Shown piece by piece: positions 5,877 to 10,180 of a DNA stretch of 10,180 nucleotides (within the stretch, counting starts at the first letter, position 1; each line of letters begins with the position of its first letter). The stretch comes from an uncultured Saprospiraceae bacterium (GTDB taxonomy: Bacteria; Bacteroidota; Bacteroidia; Chitinophagales; Saprospiraceae). The notes below the pieces were generated by a model. That model saw nothing but the letters and a program-made list of their open reading frames with translations. It was not told where the DNA came from and did no database searches. The translations under genes and the position numbers were made by a program. The DNA lies in assembly GCA_937127195.1 (NCBI GenBank), contig CAKZLT010000603.1:1-10180 (forward strand). The letters run 5' to 3'.

Positions 5877-8800
5877 TTAAGCAAATCCTGCAATAATCTC
5901 CGCTAATTGCTCTGGAGATTCTAATTGGGCAACCAAATCAGAAACAGAGAAAGTTTCTCCTTTTCCTATTTTAGAAATACTATGTGCTAGAAGTTGATTA
6001 GTCATTTTGAGTGTATTTTCAGAAGTGCCTTCGGTTGCCAATCGTCCAAGTACTGCTCCTGACAAAGACTCCAAAGTAGCATTATCTGACAATGCCCATT
6101 GAATATTTTCTTTTGCAGTTTCGGTCAAAACCTCTGTTACAACGCCTGTCAAGTCATCGCCTTCTTCGACTTTAAACTCACCTTGAGCCGCCTTGAAAAC
6201 CATATCTAAAGCCACTTTCATAGCAAAATCGCTTTCTACACCTACCTTTTGCATAAAGCCTTTATTCATACCAACTGCCGAAACAGCCGCTTTCATAATA
6301 TTGACTTTCGACTCATTACTTAGACTCAAAATCGAAGCTCCATCTAAGGCAGACATCGCGGCAGATAACGCATCTTCTAATAACGGACTTGCTTGACCTG
6401 CTGCCGAAACGACCCATTGTGGTTTACTAATTACTTGCTGAATAACCGTATCAACCAAATTAAGTGTTTGGTCTGGTGTAAAAGTAATTTTTACTGCTCC
6501 ATTTTCGTCGGTAGTAGAAATGGTTTTCATTACCGTTTGAGTTGCCATGACGAGTAAATTGGTTGCTGGGTCTTGACCATCGCCACCAATCAACGTTCCA
6601 AGGTTATCAGAAGTATCAATGGCTAACATCATTGCCAAATCTGGTAAAACGGATAAACTAAAGTCATTCGGAAAACTAGACAAAGTATCCATCAATTGAA
6701 CAACTAACCCTTTGACATTATCATTCCCTAATTTTATTTTATCCGCATTATCTGTTAATAAGGTAGCTGTAATTCGAGTTGCAGCATTCAAAGAGTTTTT
6801 CATTAATGACTGTAAACCTTCTTCGGACTTTAATTTACTAATCACCGTCTGAATATTCAATGGCTGACCGTCTGTCAATCCTTGTAATTCGCCATTTAAG
6901 AATTCTTTCGTTAAACTCAGAACATCTTCCGAACCGCCTTCTTTGGCAATTCTATGTAAAACGCCATTGACCAATTCGTCCATGACATCGCCACTCATCA
7001 ATGCCCATTTAGCTTGTGCGCTCGCTTTTTCACCAAACGCCATACTCAAAGCAATCTCAATTCCGCCAGAAAGCAATTCCGTTTCTTGACCATCAATATT
7101 CACTTTATTAAGCAAATCTTGACGTAAAGCCACCGCGCCAATAGCCGATTGAAGAATATTGATTTTGGTATCGTTCGTCATTTTAGTTACATCAACACCT
7201 TCGATGGCTTTCATCGCTGCGCTGAGTGCATCTTCTAGCATTGGACTTTTTTCGCCCGTTGCTGCTAATATCCACGATGGATTTTTGACAACATATTGAA
7301 TAGTTGAATTGACTAGACCTAATGCCTGTTCAGAAGTATATTTGATAGTAACTTTTCCATTTTCGTCGGTAGATGAGAGTTGATTAAGTACCGTTTGACT
7401 AGTCATTACTAGCAAGTTCTTTGCTGGATTATCGGTATTGTCACCGACGATTGTACCGATATTCGCGGAAGCATTCAGAATAACCATTTGCGCTAAGCTA
7501 GGCAATGCCGCTTTGGAGAAATCATCAGGAAAAGTAGCTAACATTTCCACAAAATGATTAATCATATTTTGAACACCTTGATTTTCTATCTTTATCAAAC
7601 CAGGGTTTTCTGCTAGTAAAGTAGCCGAAATACGAGTCGCGGCATTGATGGAATTTTGCATTAATGACTGTAATGAATCTCCCGATTTGAGTTTAGCTGC
7701 TAAGGCTTTTACATTAATACCTTGACCTTCCGTTAAGGAATTGATTTCACCATTTAAGAAGTCCTTGGTCAATTGCAAAACGCTATCCGATGCGCCTTCG
7801 ATGGCAATTCGATGCAAAACAGCATCAATCATCATATCCAAAGCTTGTCCGCTTGCCAACGCCCATTTAGCTTTTGCATTGGTTTTTTCACCAAAAGCTA
7901 TATCTAAAACAATATCAATTCCGTAGTTCAATAGCTCTTTTTCTTCGCCATTGATGTTCATTTTTTCTAATAAACCTTGCTGAATCGTCACTGCATTAAT
8001 CGCAGATTTGACAATATTCATTTTGGTTGCCGTATTCATATTTCCAATCGAAACGCCTTGCAGTGATTGGAAAGTTGCACTCAAAACATCTTTAAGAATT
8101 GGGCTTGCATCTTCTGCTTCTATCAATAACCATTCTGGTTTTGCGACCACTTCTTGTAATACAACATCGACTAAGGCAATGGTATTTGATTTTGTAAAAA
8201 TGGGCTTCCAAGGCTGTCCCGCTTGTGCTGGAACGGCATCTTGTAAAGTACTTAATACTATAGTTGTTGCTTTTATTAATAAATTATTGGCGGGTTTTGA
8301 CGGGTCACCTTGATAGATTAACTCTAGATTACCTGATGTTTGCGCCAAAATCATAGTAACCAAATCGGGCAGCATATCCATTCCTAGTTGGTTTGGATAA
8401 TTGGCAATTTCTTTGGTAAGTTGAGTTAGTATGTTTTTAACGCCTTCGTTATCTACTGCATACCATTCTGGATGTTCTGCCAAAACTTCAAAACTCGCCT
8501 TGGTTACACTATCCAATGTATCTGCCGTAAAGACATTTTTCAAACTGACAATTGCTCCATCACCAGCGTCTATGTCTTCCATTATTCCTTTGACCAAGCA
8601 ATTTCCAACGCTTTGTACCATTTCGGCACCTGCTCCATTTCCCAAAAATTTATTTGGGTTATTCAAAACCGTCTCGCCTGCCGTTGACAAGACACTTTTA
8701 AAGACGATTTGTCCCCATTGTTTGGCTTGTTCTTGTTTGAATAAATTGCCTGCTCCTTCGGTTTTGACAAAGTTGTTTACATCAGAAATAATTCCTTTCG

Positions 8801-9464
8801 CTAGGCTTTTTAATAGCTTATTAGATTTATCATCGCCACTCAAAAAACCTGTTCCACTATCAATTCCTTCCAAAGTTGCCAACATCATCTTTGAAGCGAT
8901 GTCCTGTAATTGCCCTTCTGCAAAATCAATTTCATCGACAGCATCCAGAAAAGAAGATAACATTTTGGCTTGTGGAGAATTGGCATTAGCCAGATAAGGC
9001 GTTGTTTTGAAGTAATCTACACCGATTTCAATCAAAGAACCTCCAATACGCTGCAATGGCGAAGGATTTGGATTTTTACCATCTTCCCATTGCTTCACCT
9101 CTGTTAATGCAAAAATATGTTCCTTAGGAATACCGCCCGAAAATTTGACTAATCCTTCGTCTAAGTTTCGGATTTTGGTGTATTCTTTAATAACTCTGTC
9201 GCGCTCTTCGTCACTTAATCCTCGTCGGTCAACTTCTGCTTTTTCGACTAATTTAACTAATTCCAAATCATCCGCGATACTAGACGCACCTGAGCGTGTA
9301 AACCACCTAACCGCAGATTTAACATTAACACTTCCATCAAATTGAGGTGTCAAAAGATTAATACTGTGGTTTTTGATTCTGTCGATTTGAGCTTGACGAA
9401 CTTGTCCTTCTAAGCGAACGGCGGCTTGAATAGCAAAAAGTATGATTTGCGAATTAACTGGCAT
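5877..9464 (-). CDS. Large helical repeat protein of unknown function (1195 residues, three tandem ~287-residue units)
   Basis: I do not recognise this family. Residues 1-318 form an N-terminal region with no signal peptide (MPVNSQIILFAIQAAVRLEG looks like an amphipathic helix), a charged stretch at 62-102, and a possible degenerate repeat segment around 241-297. Residues 319-1195 are three tandem copies of a unit of about 287 residues. Recurring landmarks are: NPxW-like turns at Pro332, 443, 621, 729 and 1015 (Ala907 in the sixth position), WAL at Trp534, 820 and 1123, and HRIA/GRLA at about 550, 836 and 1140. Copies 1 and 2 are closest in their second halves, copies 2 and 3 in their first halves. 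Copy 3 has a net insertion of about 17 residues that is acidic (1097-1105). The protein has one cysteine (289), no transmembrane segment and no catalytic motif; a long alpha-solenoid or scaffold is plausible. The ATG at 9464 follows an A12 run. It is probably cotranscribed with the downstream lipoprotein gene. Confidence 0.85.
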   Translation of the reverse strand: MPVNSQIILFAIQAAVRLEGQVRQAQIDRIKNHSINLLTPQFDGSVNVKSAVRWFTRSGASSIADDLELVKLVEKAEVDRRGLSDEERDRVIKEYTKIRNLDEGLVKFSGGIPKEHIFALTEVKQWEDGKNPNPSPLQRIGGSLIEIGVDYFKTTPYLANANSPQAKMLSSFLDAVDEIDFAEGQLQDIASKMMLATLEGIDSGTGFLSGDDKSNKLLKSLAKGIISDVNNFVKTEGAGNLFKQEQAKQWGQIVFKSVLSTAGETVLNNPNKFLGNGAGAEMVQSVGNCLVKGIMEDIDAGDGAIVSLKNVFTADTLDSVTKASFEVLAEHPEWYAVDNEGVKNILTQLTKEIANYPNQLGMDMLPDLVTMILAQTSGNLELIYQGDPSKPANNLLIKATTIVLSTLQDAVPAQAGQPWKPIFTKSNTIALVDVVLQEVVAKPEWLLIEAEDASPILKDVLSATFQSLQGVSIGNMNTATKMNIVKSAINAVTIQQGLLEKMNINGEEKELLNYGIDIVLDIAFGEKTNAKAKWALASGQALDMMIDAVLHRIAIEGASDSVLQLTKDFLNGEINSLTEGQGINVKALAAKLKSGDSLQSLMQNSINAATRISATLLAENPGLIKIENQGVQNMINHFVEMLATFPDDFSKAALPSLAQMVILNASANIGTIVGDNTDNPAKNLLVMTSQTVLNQLSSTDENGKVTIKYTSEQALGLVNSTIQYVVKNPSWILAATGEKSPMLEDALSAAMKAIEGVDVTKMTNDTKINILQSAIGAVALRQDLLNKVNIDGQETELLSGGIEIALSMAFGEKASAQAKWALMSGDVMDELVNGVLHRIAKEGGSEDVLSLTKEFLNGELQGLTDGQPLNIQTVISKLKSEEGLQSLMKNSLNAATRITATLLTDNADKIKLGNDNVKGLVVQLMDTLSSFPNDFSLSVLPDLAMMLAIDTSDNLGTLIGGDGQDPATNLLVMATQTVMKTISTTDENGAVKITFTPDQTLNLVDTVIQQVISKPQWVVSAAGQASPLLEDALSAAMSALDGASILSLSNESKVNIMKAAVSAVGMNKGFMQKVGVESDFAMKVALDMVFKAAQGEFKVEEGDDLTGVVTEVLTETAKENIQWALSDNATLESLSGAVLGRLATEGTSENTLKMTNQLLAHSISKIGKGETFSVSDLVAQLESPEQLAEIIAGFA
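5880..6794 (-). repeat. Tandem protein repeat, copy 3 (residues 891-1195)
   Basis: Third unit, ending at the C-terminus. It opens with LNAATRITATLLTDNADKI (892-910), where the usual Pro of the first turn is Ala907, and keeps TTDENGAVKI (984-993), SKPQWVVS (1013-1020) and SPLLEDALSAAM (1026-1037). The second half is diverged: a loss of about 4 residues near 1076 and an acidic insertion around 1097-1117. It then returns to the pattern at QWALSD (1122-1127), VLGRLATEG (1138-1146) and LESPEQLAEII (1181-1191). Confidence 0.85.
6795..7652 (-). repeat. Tandem protein repeat, copy 2 (residues 605-890)
   Basis: Second unit, 286 residues. It opens with INAATRISATLLAENPGL (606-623) and contains SSTDENGKVTI (697-707), KNPSWILA (727-734), SPMLEDALSAAM (740-751), AKWALMSG (818-825), VLHRIAKEG (835-843) and a closing SEEGLQSLMKN (880-890). 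It is close to copy 3 in its first half and to copy 1 in its second half. Confidence 0.87.
7653..8510 (-). repeat. Tandem protein repeat, copy 1 (residues 319-604)
   Basis: First of the three units. It has turns at AEHPEWYAV (329-337) and AKPEWLLI (441-448), then AKWALASG (532-539), VLHRIAIEG (549-557) and a closing LKSGDSLQSLMQN (592-604). It aligns with copy 2 at an offset of 289 in the first half and 286 in the second, so there is a small indel near the middle, around the Pro- and Gln-rich VPAQAGQPWKPIF stretch (411-423). Its first half is the more diverged part. Confidence 0.85.
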
Positions 9465-9469
9465 CGGTC

Positions 9470-9481
9470 TTTTTTTTTTTT
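9470..9481 (-). promoter_or_regulatory. A12 tract in the leader of the large repeat-protein gene
   Basis: Twelve T in a row on the + strand give an A12 run on the coding strand, ending 5 bases (GACCG) before the ATG at 9464. No Shine-Dalgarno site is present. A-rich leaders favour translation starts in Bacteroidota, so this may serve as the initiation enhancer. The preceding bases (CTTTTTTAT) can pair with part of the A-run. A homopolymer of this length can slip, so expression might vary with its length (inference). No TAnnTTTG promoter box was found between 9465 and 9686. Confidence 0.5.
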
Positions 9482-9526
9482 ATAAAAAAGCGTAATTATT
9501 TTATAGATAAGTCTCTATTGAAAGCG

Positions 9527-9543
9527 ATTCTTTGAAAAAGAAT
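9527..9543. repeat. Short palindrome upstream of the large gene
   Basis: ATTCTTT and AAAGAAT flank GAA, giving a 7-pair AT-rich stem with the same TTGAA-type centre as the two larger palindromes in this window. It lies 63 bases before the large gene's start and might be an operator. It is weak and could be chance. Confidence 0.4.
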
Positions 9544-9640
9544 AATTTGGTTTTGAAGATAATTGATTTTTTGAAAGGGACAAAGAAGGCAAAGGTTTTT
9601 TTGTTTTTGCTTTGAAGGGGTGAAAATCTAAAAATCTAAA

Positions 9641-9674
9641 ATCCTGCCTGCCTCTTGCTAACAGCAGACAGGAT
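9641..9674 (-). terminator. Intrinsic terminator after the broken reductase gene
   Basis: Read on the - strand, ATCCTGTCTGC (9674-9664) pairs over 11 bases, one a G-U pair, with GCAGGCAGGAT (9651-9641) around a 12-base loop. TTTAGATTTTTAGATTTTC follows. It begins 13 bases after the TAG of the reductase remnant, so it is the original terminator of that gene. The GC-rich stem and T-rich tail make it convincing. Confidence 0.75.
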
Positions 9675-9686
9675 TCAAGAAATACT

Positions 9687-10101
9687 CTAAATGATATTAT
9701 TATCAACTAGAACCTGAAAACCATCTTCCATTGTAGTTTGTAATGGTCTAAAAGTCATTCCAAGCTCATTTTTGAGTTCCTTTTACTGCTGGTTCTATCA
9801 ATTCCTTTTGAGCATCCTTGAAATCATTTGTAAAAGGTGAAGCTGTATGAAACACCAATTCACAGCCTTTCATTGCTTCGGCATAAGAACCTTTTTGTAG
9901 TAAATCGGACTTGAAATATTTGATACTTCCAGTACTTTTAGCCGCTAATGCCTCCAAATGAGCTACTTTTTGTGCGTTATCAGGATTTCGAATTGCGGCA
10001 TGAACGGTCAAACCTTTTTCTAATAATTGCTTAACCAACCAACCTGCAACGTATCCTGTTGCTCCCGTTACCATTACTGGTTTTGATATATCTATATTCA
10101 T
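9687..10101 (-). pseudogene. SDR-family NAD(P)-dependent reductase, internally deleted remnant
   Basis: From the ATG at 10101 the frame reads as the N-terminus of an extended-SDR (dihydroflavonol-reductase-like) enzyme. It shows the nucleotide-binding VMVTGATGYVAGWLV (9-23), AAIRNPDN, YFKSDLL and the LVFHTASPF strand, then stops at TGA (9766-9768) after PAVKGTQK, 111 residues in all. Shifting frame at 9776, the next codons read LKNELGMTFRPLQTTMEDG and on to TAG at 9687-9689, which is the typical C-terminus of the same family. The central part, including the YxxxK active site, is missing; from my memory of about 340-residue relatives, some 200 codons are gone. The join lies in ACTCAAAAA, which suits a deletion between short A-rich matches. 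The product cannot be an active reductase. An ATG at 10131 is possible, but 10101 (MNIDISKPVMVTG) fits family starts. The leader to 10180 shows no clear promoter box. Confidence 0.85.
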
Positions 10102-10180
10102 TAGTGAAGAAAAACAAATAACTAACACCATTCTACTTTTTCTTTGTTCTATTTAAAAGCACTTAAAAAATGAACCGTAG

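Noticed and set aside
5880..8510. The long repeats as a CRISPR array or mobile-element repeat
   Set aside because: The periodicity is about 860 bases, in frame, and conserved at protein rather than DNA level, so it is a coding repeat.
8431..8997. 188-codon + strand open frame opposite the large repeat gene
   Set aside because: It is the antisense of a long, repeat-bearing coding frame. Its translation is a low-complexity mix of Ser, Leu, Pro and Lys with no motif, and similar antisense frames appear opposite the other repeat copies.
9515..9706. 63-codon - strand open frame between the reductase remnant and the large gene
   Set aside because: It runs through the terminator hairpin at 9641-9674 and overlaps the tail of the reductase remnant. 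The composition is that of AT-rich noncoding DNA.

Overview
The window most likely comes from a member of the Bacteroidota. The DNA is AT-rich and the genes lack Shine-Dalgarno sites. A TAnnTTTG-type -7 box lies in front of ygiQ, and the YgiQ and SDR-type reductase sequences look like the versions usual in that phylum. I cannot place it below phylum from this sequence.

Layout. The left half (3-4801) is read on the + strand. It starts with the 3' end of a histidine-phosphatase gene, followed 8 bases later by xth (exonuclease III / AP endonuclease). Then come ygiQ (radical-SAM protein) after a gap holding a promoter-like box, and a yfcC-family permease behind a spacer with two hairpins. These are ordinary housekeeping or accessory genes with no evident common pathway. 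The right half (4942-10101) is read on the - strand and converges on the permease at a long bidirectional hairpin terminator (4834-4894).

The unusual part is the - strand pair at 9464-4942. The first gene encodes a 1195-residue protein that I do not recognise. It consists of an N-terminal region and three tandem copies of a unit of about 287 residues, each with two related helical sub-segments. Downstream lies a 268-residue predicted lipoprotein with a TPR-like helical pair. A GC-rich palindrome sits between the two genes. The first gene starts just behind a run of twelve A. The pair may form a small operon whose products work together at the cell envelope, but no function can be assigned from sequence alone.

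At the right end is a broken SDR-family reductase gene (10101-9687, - strand). Its Rossmann N-terminus is joined, out of frame, directly to the family's C-terminal segment, so the middle (roughly 200 codons) has been deleted. A good - strand terminator follows it. Several intergenic palindromes centred on TTGAA (3311-3339, 5837-5869 and a weak one at 9527-9543) may be dispersed REP-like elements.
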